This document shows, in pieces, positions 53,801-61,370 of a stretch of 64,000 nt of DNA (positions are counted from its first letter, which is position 1; every line of letters starts with the position of its first letter). Made by a program: the position numbers and the translations under genes. Source of the DNA: Flavobacterium daemonense (GTDB taxonomy: Bacteria > Bacteroidota > Bacteroidia > Flavobacteriales > Flavobacteriaceae); contig NZ_VJYD01000018.1 of the NCBI RefSeq assembly GCF_007341385.1, positions 30,429 to 94,428 of the forward strand. Direction: 5' to 3'. The notes beneath the pieces were generated by a model. The model did not search any database and was not told the origin of the DNA. It saw only the letters and a program-made list of their open reading frames with translations.

Positions 53801-54302
53801 CGTCACGACTGAATTTCTTTCCAGTTGCGCCACCAAAAGCCCAGATAATATTCGTTTTTTTAGAAACTGAATTTCCATAAACTTTTACAATAAAACCTTC
53901 CTTTTCTTTTAGAGCGACAACATCAACAAATAATTTTCCGGTTCCTAAAATAGCATCTTCAATTGTATAATGCATTGTTCCTAAAACATATCGGGTATCA
54001 ATTTTAGATGCTTCAGTAATCCATTTACTGTCCTTTCCGTTTGCAATTCCGAGTTTGAAGTTCCCTCCCATTCCGGGCATGTACATGGCAAATTCTGGCA
54101 AATCTCCCGTTTCAACTCGAAATCCGGTATTAGAACCGTACAACGCGCGATTGAATTTTCGGGTTCCATTTTTCAAAACAAAACTATTTTCTTCTGGCAC
54201 ATAATGCAATTTGCGAGCTTCTTTATTTTGTCCAAAAATCAAGACAGGAAATAAAAAAAGCAAACCGAAAAGCGTTGCAAAAGAATATTTTTTTGTTCTC
54301 AT
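50898..54302 (-). CDS. DUF4450 domain-containing six-hairpin glycosidase-like protein
   Basis: An 1134-residue secreted protein (signal peptide MRTKKYSFATLFGLLFLFPV, then LIFGQ). The N-terminal portion fits DUF4450 (LHYVPEENSFVLKNGTRKFN, then RALYGSNTGFRVETGDLPEF). Residues about 320-720 look like a six-hairpin (alpha/alpha)6 catalytic barrel of the alpha-L-rhamnosidase kind, with AVAWRMYLNAWRGAYTADPL, WPTIERHLNWEKRNFDPDND, GLYDAYATIWASDALQYSGG and an E/W-rich region. C-terminal beta domains follow. The family occurs in pectin loci of Bacteroidota; an unsaturated- or plain rhamnogalacturonan oligosaccharide is a likely substrate, but the activity is not established here. Confidence 0.75.
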   Translation of the reverse strand: MRTKKYSFATLFGLLFLFPVLIFGQNKEARKLHYVPEENSFVLKNGTRKFNRALYGSNTGFRVETGDLPEFAMYMPGMGGNFKLGIANGKDSKWITEASKIDTRYVLGTMHYTIEDAILGTGKLFVDVVALKEKEGFIVKVYGNSVSKKTNIIWAFGGATGKKFSRDGDIGADPESVFYLQPDYCLGNKYSLQKESFLLEYGSESNKQKTGNNKSLTGFFPESKVLLANAKNQKSPLELFSSKAENLSVISGKTNTISEKAMYWFFSPEEIKTTSSQKEITELYEKAVQETQVLANRVKVKTPDPYINNLGFALSIASDGIWENPAYLHGAVAWRMYLNAWRGAYTADPLGWHDRAKTHFTSYSNSQVTSPESGPIVFDEERNLARQKEEMGTSMFSSGYISRNPNKNTVAHHYDMNLVFIDQMLRHFKWTGDIAFLKEMWPTIERHLNWEKRNFDPDNDGLYDAYATIWASDALQYSGGAVIHSSAYNYYANKTVAELARKIQKDPTPYEKEAEKILKASNEQLWLSKKGIFAEYKDALGNRLLHDSPGVWGIYHTIDSELSNPFESYQMLNYVNNQIPHIPVTADGLDKKDLYVISTTNWQPYTWSINNVALAEQLHTSLAFWQGGQSDKAFKMWESALVESMYLGASPGGFEQLLYQDKMRGELYRDFADPIGMTSRTLVEGLFGIKPDAVSEVLTIQPGFPKEWDEASLEVPDISISYNRDNRKDSYHIENRFASKMNLNLILNAYYDGIESIKVNDKNVSWKVIAESIGNPKISIEVPYNKVYDVVINWKNSTLETINTQVSYNSGDVLNISIDKGEIVSVYDPQSVLGENQKSEKIFQTTINGEGNKTFFIQLKQGDFSWWQPIEFTLKSKKESEKVTNWDIPLEKSERAETISLSSYFNAKVTDIFTNEYLSPRPQTVTLQLPKQGIGNWCYPNISVKIDDKGLREKAKQNGEIKTPNGIPFKTPSEENQKNIIFTSMWDNYPKSVDIPLDGKASHAYFMLVGTTNPMQSRITNGEITVNYTDGTSEILALKNPENWWPIEQDYFVDGLAFTTDAPKPPRVYLKTGEISRDFKDFTIIKGFTNYGVDGGAGTILDLPLDKNKILKSLTLKSIANDVVIGLMSVTLIR

Positions 54303-54369
54303 AAAGCAATGAAATGGTGCAATCTAAATAATAATTAAACTCATCATGTGTAATTCAAAAAATCATGAT

Positions 54370-54508
54370 TTAACACATAGGAACATAGGTTTTTATATCG
54401 AAAAAAAGAGATCAAAAGAAACTAGTTTCCACACATAGAACTATGTTTATTTAAACAAGTGAAACGCCTTTTTTTTTTAGGATTCTTATTCTATGTTTCT
54501 ATGTGTTA
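54370..54508. repeat. Palindromic element, family B copy 6 (inverted orientation)
   Basis: ttaacacataggaacatagg ... aagtgaaacgcctttttttt ... ctatgtttctatgtgttaaa; same orientation as copy 5. Confidence 0.88.
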
Positions 54509-54570
54509 AAAAATTGCACCCAATGAGCTAATTCAATAATTATGATGCAATTTCTTTGTTTTTTTGTGGT

Positions 54571-54587
54571 ATACTATCCTGTACCTT
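54571..54587 (-). promoter_or_regulatory. Candidate rhamnose-regulator operator, site 2
   Basis: On the minus strand AAGGTA-CAGGA-TAGTAT: core identical to the perfect site 54650-54666, with 4/6 and 5/6 matches in the arms. Faces the DUF4450/six-hairpin/PL11 operon. Confidence 0.5.
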
Positions 54588-54649
54588 CCTGATTTGCGAA
54601 ATATAAAAAGTATATTAATTTTTAGCGTTTTTAAATTCTTTTTAACATC

Positions 54650-54666
54650 ATAGTACAGGATACTAT
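54650..54666 (+). promoter_or_regulatory. Candidate rhamnose-regulator operator, site 3 (perfect palindrome)
   Basis: ATAGTA-CAGGA-TACTAT, a perfect 6-bp inverted repeat around a 5-bp core. It overlaps the expected -33 region of the TAAGTTTG promoter (54683-54690), the position of a repressor site. Confidence 0.55.
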
Positions 54667-54682
54667 ATCAAAAACGAACCAT

Positions 54683-54690
54683 TAAGTTTG
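54683..54690 (+). promoter_or_regulatory. Candidate -7 promoter element
   Basis: TAAGTTTG matches TAnnTTTG exactly, 29 bp before the TTG start of the SGNH esterase. No TTG at the ideal -33 spacing; that place is taken by the candidate operator. Confidence 0.45.
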
Positions 54691-54718
54691 AAAATAAAAA
54701 AATTAAAATCTCAAAAAA

Positions 54719-56104
54719 TTGGTAAAAATCAGTACTTTCTTATCGATGGTTATTTGTTTGGCAATGCCGAATCAGTTCTTTGCTATGCCTTCTAATTTGC
54801 CTATCAATAACGTTGTTTATTCTTCTTCAGAAAACAAAAATGACAGCGTAAAAAGCAATACAGAATCACAGCTTTTTGTTTTTGGAACTTCTGTAAAAGA
54901 CAAAAAAAACACTTTAATAAATAACGCATTAGTTTACACAGATACAAAAGGTTATGGCTTTGATTTTAATTCGGCTTCGAATGTAAAAATCAATGCCAAT
55001 TCTTTTTCTACAACAAAACCAACTTACTTTTCGACGGCAGTTTCTGAAGGAAATTATGAAGTTGAAGTAACAATTGGAGGTGCTGAAAAAGACTCGAAAG
55101 TGACCATAAAAGCAGAATCGAGACGATTAATGCTGAATGAATTTGTTGTAAAAAAAGGACAAAAAGTAACGCAGACTTTTAATGTCAATGTTCGAAATAT
55201 CAAAATTGATGATCAAACTAATATCAGTTTGAAAGACCGCGAAAAAGAAATTTTAAACTGGGATCATAAATTGACGCTTGAATTTCTTGGCGAAGCTTCG
55301 ATCCAAAGCATCAAAATAACACGAAAAGACAATTTGACTGTGGTTTATTTGGCCGGAGATTCAACCGTAACCGATCAAGATGTTGAACCTTGGGCATCGT
55401 GGGGACAATTTATTACGAATTATTTCGACAGCAATATTGTGGTTGCAAATTATGCGTATTCTGGTTCTTCTTTGAGTTCATTTAAAGGTTCAAATCGTTT
55501 GAAAAAAATACTTTCGGAAATCAAAAAAGGAGATTATTTGTTTGTGGAATTTGGACATAATGACGAAAAAATAAAAGGCGAAGGAAATGGCGCTTTTGGT
55601 TCTTATTCGACTTTATTGGCTGAATTTGTAAATTCGGCAAAAGAAAAAGGTGCGATTCCGGTTTTGGTAACACCAACACAGCGCCGTTTTTTCAATGAAA
55701 ATGGAACTCTAAAAGAAACACATGGCGATTTTCCTGCTGCGATGACAGCGGTTGCACAAAAAAATAATATTGCTTTAATCGACGTTACAAAAATGACAAC
55801 GGAATTGTATGAAACTTGGGGTGACGAACCTTCAAGAAAAGCTTTTGTACAATATCCTGCGAATACTTTTCCGGGACAGGAAAAAGCATTGGACGACAAT
55901 ACTCATTTTAATGGATTTGGAGCCAACGAAATTGCACTTTGTGTTTTGAAAGGGATTCGCGAACTTGATCCCGAAGCTTCGGGACTAAAAAAACACATCA
56001 AAAAAGAAACACCAGACTATAATCCGAAGAAACCAAATTTCATTTCAAGCTGGACTTTGCCTATGAGCGCCCGATTTGAAATTGTTAAACCAGATGGTAA
56101 TTAA
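54719..56104 (+). CDS. SGNH hydrolase, probable rhamnogalacturonan acetylesterase (CE12-like)
   Basis: A 461-residue exported protein. The TTG at 54719 gives a signal peptide with a lysine (MVKISTFLSMVICLAMP); the next ATG at 54746 would shorten it. Residues about 45-205 form a galactose-binding-like beta domain (YGFDFNSASNVKINANSF). The esterase domain shows all SGNH blocks: catalytic S215 in YLAGDSTVTD, the glycine in YSGSSLSSF, Asn in EFGHNDEK, and Asp/His in DDNTHFNGFG. It would remove acetyl groups from rhamnogalacturonan to expose the backbone to PL11. First gene of a plus-strand operon with GH2 and a double esterase. Confidence 0.87.
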   Translation: MVKISTFLSMVICLAMPNQFFAMPSNLPINNVVYSSSENKNDSVKSNTESQLFVFGTSVKDKKNTLINNALVYTDTKGYGFDFNSASNVKINANSFSTTKPTYFSTAVSEGNYEVEVTIGGAEKDSKVTIKAESRRLMLNEFVVKKGQKVTQTFNVNVRNIKIDDQTNISLKDREKEILNWDHKLTLEFLGEASIQSIKITRKDNLTVVYLAGDSTVTDQDVEPWASWGQFITNYFDSNIVVANYAYSGSSLSSFKGSNRLKKILSEIKKGDYLFVEFGHNDEKIKGEGNGAFGSYSTLLAEFVNSAKEKGAIPVLVTPTQRRFFNENGTLKETHGDFPAAMTAVAQKNNIALIDVTKMTTELYETWGDEPSRKAFVQYPANTFPGQEKALDDNTHFNGFGANEIALCVLKGIRELDPEASGLKKHIKKETPDYNPKKPNFISSWTLPMSARFEIVKPDGN

Positions 56105-56231
56105 TACCGATTGGACAAAATATATAGTCCAAAAAAATTGAACTATTATTTTGTTCCATCGGCATTATACCAGAATTTATTGGACGAAACAACATTTACA
56201 ATTGGTATAACCATCAAAGAATCACTTTACT

Positions 56232-59096
56232 ATGCTACTAAAAAACACTATTCAAAACCTCTCTATTCTTGCATTTTCGCTTTTTCTGACCCAAAATAGC
56301 CATGCACAACAAACCGACAAAGTCTATTTGTCTGGAAAAGATTTTGAACATCCTGTGCAATGGGATTTTTATTGTACGGACGGGAACAACAGCAAAACTT
56401 GGTCAAAAATAAATGTTCCTTCACAATGGGAATTGGAAGGTTTTGGCGAATATACATACGGCCGTTGGTACAAAGAATTGAACCAAAAAGAACCAAGCAA
56501 AGAAGAAGGTTTGTACAAATATGAATTTGAAGTTCCTGCAGATTATAAAGGTAAAGATGTTTTAATTGCTTTTGGCGGTGCGATGACGGATACCGAAGTA
56601 AAAGTAAACGGAAAACTTGCTGGAGCAATTCATCAAGGTGGTTTTTATGAGTTCAAATATGATATTTCATCTTTGCTTAAATATGGTGAGAAAAATACTT
56701 TAGAAGTTCATGTTTGGAAACAATCAGCAAATAAATCGGTAAATGCGGCAGAAAGAAGAGCAGATTGGTGGTTATTTGGTGGTATTTATCGTCCAGTTTG
56801 GTTGGAAGTTTCGCCAAAAACGCATATCGAAAATATTGCTGTAAATCCGAAAATGGACGGTTCAATTACGGTAGATGTCAATTTAAAAAATGTTTCTAAA
56901 AACACAACTTTAGAAGCCACTTTAAAAGGTTTAAACGGAGAAAATTTCCAAACTTTTACTTTTCCGCTTAAAGCTAAATCTACCAAAGAAACTATTGCAG
57001 CACAATGGAAAAACATAAAACCGTGGAATCCTGAAAATCCTAATTTATACAACTTAGAGCTTGTTTTAAAACAAAACGGAAATGTTGTTCATCAATATGA
57101 CAAACGAATTGGTTTCAGGACTTTAGAATTCAAAAAACAAGACGGAATTTATCTTAATGGAACTAAAATTCTCATGAAAGGTATCAACCGTCACTCGTTT
57201 TGGCCAGAAGGCGGAAGAAGTACAAGCAAACGCATTAGCGAGTTGGACGGAAAGTTAATTAAAGATATGAATATGAATGCCGTTCGTGGTCATTATCCGC
57301 CAGATACACACTTTTTGGAAGTTTGTGATTCGCTTGGTCTTTTTGTTTTGAACGAATTAGCAGGTTGGCAAAACTCTTATGATACGGAAACCGGAAAGAA
57401 ATTAGCGACTGAAATGATCACGCGCGATATCAACCATCCTTCGGTAATTATTTGGGATAATGGAAATGAAGGCGGATGGAATTATGACACTGATAAAGTC
57501 TTCGCAGATCTTGATCCACAGAAAAGAATTGTGATTCATCCTTGGTCTGATTTCAATGGCTGGAACACACACCATTACCCGACTTACTTAACTGGTATGC
57601 ACCGTTTTAATGCCGGCGAAAATGTATTTTTCCCAACCGAATTTATGCACGGAACGTATGATAATGGACATGGCGCGGCGCTAGAAGATTTCTGGAACCG
57701 CTATAAAGAAAGTCCGCTTTTTGCAGGAGGATTTATGTGGGCGATGTTGGACGAAGCTGTTTTTCGCTCTGATTGGAAAGGAGATGCAAAATTTGACTCA
57801 AAAGGTTCTTTAGCGGCTGACGGAATTTTAGGTCCGCACCGTGAAAGGGAAGGAAGTTATTATACAGTAAAAGAAGTTTGGGCGCCAATTCAGTTCACGC
57901 CAAAACAAGTTACAGAAGGTTTTGACGGCTCGTTTCTAATCAAAAACGATTATCTTTTCAGTAACTTGAATACTTGCAAAATGGAATTCAAAGTATTGCA
58001 ATCGGATAAAAATGTGCTTTATACTACTGGAACTGCAAAAGAAATAAGCGGTGGAAAAATCGAAATTCCGAGTGTAGAACCGGGAGAAACACGCAAAATT
58101 CAATTTGCTGTTCCGAGTAATTTTGTTGAGGGCGATGTGTTGTCGATTTCGGCTTTTGATCAGTTTGGAAAAGAAATTTATACTTGGACTTGGCCTATTC
58201 ATAAAGCTGTATTTTATGCCAATAAATTTTTAGCCGTTCAAAACACAAAAGGAAAAGCATCGGCTGTAAAAACAGGAACTGATGTTACTTTAAAAGGAGG
58301 CGATGTTATGGTTATTTTAAATTCGGCAAGCGGAGAAATTACATCGGTTAAAAATGCGACTTCGACAATTCCGTTAACAAATGGTCCGCGTCCTATCGGG
58401 ATGAAAGCTAAATTGAAAGACATTCAGGTTTCTCAAGAAGGCGATAAAGCGGTTTGCAACGTGACATACATTGGTGGAATTTCTTCTATCAAATGGACTA
58501 TGGAAGCTGACGGAAGATTCAAAATGGAAATGGTCGTTCTTAAAAATGAAAAAGCGCCAAGCGGTTTTGACGGTTTTGACGGCGCTTTCTTCGAAGATAA
58601 AATCAACTCTTTCGGAATTACGTTCAGTTTTCCAGAGAAAGAAGTTACCGGAATTAAATGGTTTGGAAGAGGTCCTTACCATGTTTGGAAGAACAGAATT
58701 AAAGGAACCACATACGGTATTTGGGAGAAAGACTATAACAATACGATTACAGGCGAAAGTTTTGAGAACTTGATTTACCCAGAATTCAAAGGTTATCACG
58801 CGAATTTAATGGGTGCAAATTTAAAAGCAGGCACTTCTTCGTTTAAAGTTTTCAGTGAATCTGATAATTTATTCTTGAGATTATTTACACCTGATTTGCC
58901 TAAAAATGCTTTCCCAGGAAGTAATCCGCAACCGGCGTTTCCAGAAGGCGATATTTCGTTTATGTATGAAATTCCGGCGATGAGAGATTTCAAACCTTTA
59001 GAACAACAAGGACCACAAAGTCAGCCAACAAACATCAGAATCAAAAGCGGTGACGACGGAATTAAGATGAATTTGTGGTTTGATTTTAGAAATTAA
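56232..59096 (+). CDS. Glycoside hydrolase family 2 beta-galactosidase-like enzyme
   Basis: A 954-residue secreted GH2 enzyme (signal peptide MLLKNTIQNLSILAFSLFLT, then QNSHAQ). Order: jelly-roll domain (about 30-195, VPSQWELEGFGEYTYGRWY), Ig-like domain (about 195-300), TIM barrel with acid/base E413 in IIWDNGNEGGW and nucleophile E470 in FFPTEFMHG, further beta domains including a C-terminal beta-sandwich with GIKWFGRGPYHVWKNRIKG. It resembles LacZ-type galactosidases and would release beta-linked galactose from rhamnogalacturonan side chains. A hairpin (ttggac/gtccaa) and a TTATACCA/TGGTATAA inverted repeat lie in the 127-bp gap upstream, meaning unknown. Confidence 0.9.
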   Translation: MLLKNTIQNLSILAFSLFLTQNSHAQQTDKVYLSGKDFEHPVQWDFYCTDGNNSKTWSKINVPSQWELEGFGEYTYGRWYKELNQKEPSKEEGLYKYEFEVPADYKGKDVLIAFGGAMTDTEVKVNGKLAGAIHQGGFYEFKYDISSLLKYGEKNTLEVHVWKQSANKSVNAAERRADWWLFGGIYRPVWLEVSPKTHIENIAVNPKMDGSITVDVNLKNVSKNTTLEATLKGLNGENFQTFTFPLKAKSTKETIAAQWKNIKPWNPENPNLYNLELVLKQNGNVVHQYDKRIGFRTLEFKKQDGIYLNGTKILMKGINRHSFWPEGGRSTSKRISELDGKLIKDMNMNAVRGHYPPDTHFLEVCDSLGLFVLNELAGWQNSYDTETGKKLATEMITRDINHPSVIIWDNGNEGGWNYDTDKVFADLDPQKRIVIHPWSDFNGWNTHHYPTYLTGMHRFNAGENVFFPTEFMHGTYDNGHGAALEDFWNRYKESPLFAGGFMWAMLDEAVFRSDWKGDAKFDSKGSLAADGILGPHREREGSYYTVKEVWAPIQFTPKQVTEGFDGSFLIKNDYLFSNLNTCKMEFKVLQSDKNVLYTTGTAKEISGGKIEIPSVEPGETRKIQFAVPSNFVEGDVLSISAFDQFGKEIYTWTWPIHKAVFYANKFLAVQNTKGKASAVKTGTDVTLKGGDVMVILNSASGEITSVKNATSTIPLTNGPRPIGMKAKLKDIQVSQEGDKAVCNVTYIGGISSIKWTMEADGRFKMEMVVLKNEKAPSGFDGFDGAFFEDKINSFGITFSFPEKEVTGIKWFGRGPYHVWKNRIKGTTYGIWEKDYNNTITGESFENLIYPEFKGYHANLMGANLKAGTSSFKVFSESDNLFLRLFTPDLPKNAFPGSNPQPAFPEGDISFMYEIPAMRDFKPLEQQGPQSQPTNIRIKSGDDGIKMNLWFDFRN

Positions 59097-59137
59097 ATTT
59101 TTGTTTCAGGTTTAAAGTTTCAGGTTTGTCCCCAACC

Positions 59138-59239
59138 TTGTCATTTCGACGGAGGAGAAATCTCCACAAGTAACTCCGCAACGAGAAACCAATCTTTGTA
59201 GAACTGCTTGTGAAGATTTCTCCTCCGTCGAAATGACAA
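59138..59239. repeat. Long palindromic element, family A copy 6
   Basis: ttgtcatttcgacggaggag ... ctcctccgtcgaaatgacaa, arms about 30 bp, loop with accaatctttgtagaac. It lies between the GH2 and double-esterase genes. The flanks hold cagg-ttt-type direct repeats (tttcaggtttaaagtttcag) also seen near 50815-50838. Confidence 0.88.
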
Positions 59240-59311
59240 ACTAGACGAAAAAAAGCTTTAGGAAAAGCCTCGTTTTACATTTCACATTTCACATTTTACA
59301 TTTCACAAATT

Positions 59312-60820
59312 ATGAAATCACTAAAAATACTCTTTGCCTTACTATTAGCAGTATTATTTTTCAATTTTACATCTACTAAAAACAATAAACCAACTGTTTA
59401 CATGATTGGTGATTCAACAGTAAAAAACGGAAGTGGCAAAGGCGATGGCGGACTTTGGGGCTGGGGCGATTATATTGGGCAGTTTTTAGATACTACAAAA
59501 GTCAATATCGAAAATCATGCTTTGGGCGGAACCAGCAGCAGAACTTTTCAGGACAAAGGTTTATGGATTGAGGTTTTAAACAAACTTAAAAAGGGTGATT
59601 ATGTCCTGATTCAGTTTGGACACAATGACGACGGACCTTTGAATGATACGCTACGCGCACGCGGGACGATCAAAGGAATTGGAAATGAAAGTCAGGAAAT
59701 TGACAATTTAATTACCAAAAAACATGAAACGGTTCACAGTTACGGTTGGTACATTCAGAAAGTAGTTCGCGAAGCTAAATCAAAAGGAGCTATTCCAATA
59801 ATTTGTTCGCCAATTCCAAGAAACGACTGGAAAGAAGGAAAAGTTCCGAGAAACGATAAATCATACGGTTTATGGGCCAAACAAATTGCTGAAAAGGAAA
59901 AAGTTACTTTCATCAATTTGAATGAAAAAATGGCTGTAGAAATGGAAAAACTCGGCGAAGCAAATGTAACCGGAACTTATTTCTATAAAAAAGACCATAC
60001 GCATACTTCTGCAAAAGGTGCTGTGCTTTCGGCTTCGGTAATTATCAATGAACTGAAAACGAGTAAAAATTCATTGAAAAATTACATTTTGCCAAATCCA
60101 AAAATTGTGCTTCCTCCAAAGAAAAAATTGTTTTTAATTGGCGATTCGACAATGGCAAATAATAACAATAATCCTGACGCTGTTGGCTGGGGAGTTCCTT
60201 TTCCGCAATATTGCGACACAACTCGGATTGAAGTCATCAATAAAGCACGTGGCGGACGAAGCACCAGAACTTACGTTTATGAAGGTCTTTGGGACGAAGT
60301 AAAAAATCAATTACAGCCTGGGAATTTTGTCATTATCCAATTCGGACATAATGATGCTGGTGATATTGACAAAGAAAAATTCAGAGGTTCGTTAAAAGGA
60401 AATGGCGACGAAACACAAGAAGTAACGCGTCCTGACGGCTCAAAAGAAATCGTACATACATTTGGGTGGTATATGTCGAAATTCATCAGAGAAGCAAAAG
60501 AAAAAGGCGCCATTCCGATTGTTATAAGCTTGACGCCAAGAAACGAATGGCCAAACGACAAAGCGGAACGAAGAACGGATAGCTACGTAATTTGGTCGAA
60601 AATTGCTGCCGAAAAAGAAAAAGTTCCGTTTATCGATTTAAATGATATTGTGGCAACAAAATATGAAGCTTTAGGAAAAGAAAAAGTAAAAGCATTTTTC
60701 CCAAAAGATCACACGCATACAGGAGCTGAAGGCGCAGCATTTAATGCACTCTCAGTCGCAGAAAGTCTTAAGAAATTGAAAGATTGTAATCTGAAAGATT
60801 ATATAGAAACCCCGAAGTAA
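59312..60820 (+). CDS. Tandem two-domain SGNH hydrolase (double rhamnogalacturonan acetylesterase, CE12-like)
   Basis: A 502-residue exported protein with two complete esterase domains in one chain. Domain 1 (about 28-245): catalytic S35 in YMIGDSTVKN, GLWGWGDYIG, GGTSSRTF, LIQFGHNDDG and KKDHTHTSAKGA. Domain 2 (about 268-495): S279 in FLIGDSTMAN, GGRSTRTYVY, IIQFGHNDAG and PKDHTHTGAEGA. Both keep Ser, Gly, Asn and the Asp-x-x-His pair, so both should be active. They are clearly related to each other, pointing to an internal duplication and fusion; differences in the loops (for example WGWGDY against WGVPFPQY) suggest distinct acetylation positions or chain ends as targets. Confidence 0.92.
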   Translation: MKSLKILFALLLAVLFFNFTSTKNNKPTVYMIGDSTVKNGSGKGDGGLWGWGDYIGQFLDTTKVNIENHALGGTSSRTFQDKGLWIEVLNKLKKGDYVLIQFGHNDDGPLNDTLRARGTIKGIGNESQEIDNLITKKHETVHSYGWYIQKVVREAKSKGAIPIICSPIPRNDWKEGKVPRNDKSYGLWAKQIAEKEKVTFINLNEKMAVEMEKLGEANVTGTYFYKKDHTHTSAKGAVLSASVIINELKTSKNSLKNYILPNPKIVLPPKKKLFLIGDSTMANNNNNPDAVGWGVPFPQYCDTTRIEVINKARGGRSTRTYVYEGLWDEVKNQLQPGNFVIIQFGHNDAGDIDKEKFRGSLKGNGDETQEVTRPDGSKEIVHTFGWYMSKFIREAKEKGAIPIVISLTPRNEWPNDKAERRTDSYVIWSKIAAEKEKVPFIDLNDIVATKYEALGKEKVKAFFPKDHTHTGAEGAAFNALSVAESLKKLKDCNLKDYIETPK

Positions 60821-60821
60821 T

Positions 60822-60910
60822 TGTTAATTGTTAATTGTAAATTATTAATTATAAATGTCGAATGTATAGGCTTTTCAAAATTTATAATTTATAATTAACA
60901 ATTTATAATT
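60822..60910. repeat. AT-rich 'taattgttaattg' palindromic repeat, copy 2
   Basis: taattgttaattgttaattg ... tttataattaacaatttata, related to the copy at about 39840-39918. Confidence 0.6.
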
Positions 60911-60948
60911 AAAAAAAACCTCGCTTACATTACATAAGCGAGGTTTTT
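60911..60948. terminator. Bidirectional terminator
   Basis: Strong hairpin aacctcgctta / taagcgaggtt flanked by A-run and T-run, between the convergent double-esterase and histone H1-like genes. Confidence 0.9.
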
Positions 60949-60969
60949 GTTTTTGAAATACAAAATGTA

Positions 60970-61146
60970 TTATTTTTTTGATTCTTCGATAGAAACTTTT
61001 CTGAATTCTTTCAAAAGTTTTTCAATTTCTAAAGTAGCTTTTCTAGCTCTTGGTCCAGCAGCTTTGATACCTTTTTCAGTTAAAGATTCAGCTTCTGCTT
61101 TAAATGTGTCAATTTCGGCGTTGATTTTTACTAATAGATCTTTCAT
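60970..61146 (-). CDS. Histone H1-like small basic protein
   Basis: A 58-residue protein starting MKDLLVKINAEIDTFKAEAE and ending KATLEIEKLLKEFRKVSIEE-SKK, rich in Lys, Glu and Ala and predicted to be helical throughout. It resembles the short histone H1/Hc1-like proteins that are conserved in Flavobacteriia, where they are thought to bind DNA. The ATG at 61146 is chosen over a longer frame because that extension is unlike the family. Likely a housekeeping gene unrelated to the glycan genes around it. About 220 bp upstream are AT-rich with no visible feature. Confidence 0.85.
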   Translation of the reverse strand: MKDLLVKINAEIDTFKAEAESLTEKGIKAAGPRARKATLEIEKLLKEFRKVSIEESKK

Positions 61147-61370
61147 GCTTATACTTGTTAAATTAAGGCGCAAAAATAAATGTTTGCACGAACTATAACG
61201 CACGTTTAATGTTAAAATTATAACTCTTTTTGCGATTTAAGTTAATAATTATTTAATCTGATTTCTTTAAATCTGCAAATCAATGAATTACAAAAATAAA
61301 ATAAATTTTTTTTTTTAAAATATTTTTCCTTTCGACCGTCGTTACAGGCTTCATAATCATTATTTAATGT

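Larger units (their letters stand above)
54303..54718. other. Divergent regulatory region of the rhamnogalacturonan genes
   Basis: A 416-bp gap between the DUF4450 gene (minus) and the SGNH esterase gene (plus). It holds a family B repeat (54370-54508), candidate operator sites 2 and 3, and a plus-strand -7 element. The family B copy lies between operator site 2 and the DUF4450 start, so it would be in that operon's untranslated leader if transcription starts near site 2. Confidence 0.6.

Noticed and set aside
56111..56299. 62-codon plus-strand ORF across the start of the GH2 gene
   Set aside because: It overlaps the GH2 signal peptide in another frame and its product resembles nothing; chance frame.
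1371..59239. Insertion sequences or transposases behind the palindromic families
   Set aside because: None of the elements encodes a transposase or has open frames of useful size, and no IS gene was recognised anywhere in the window.
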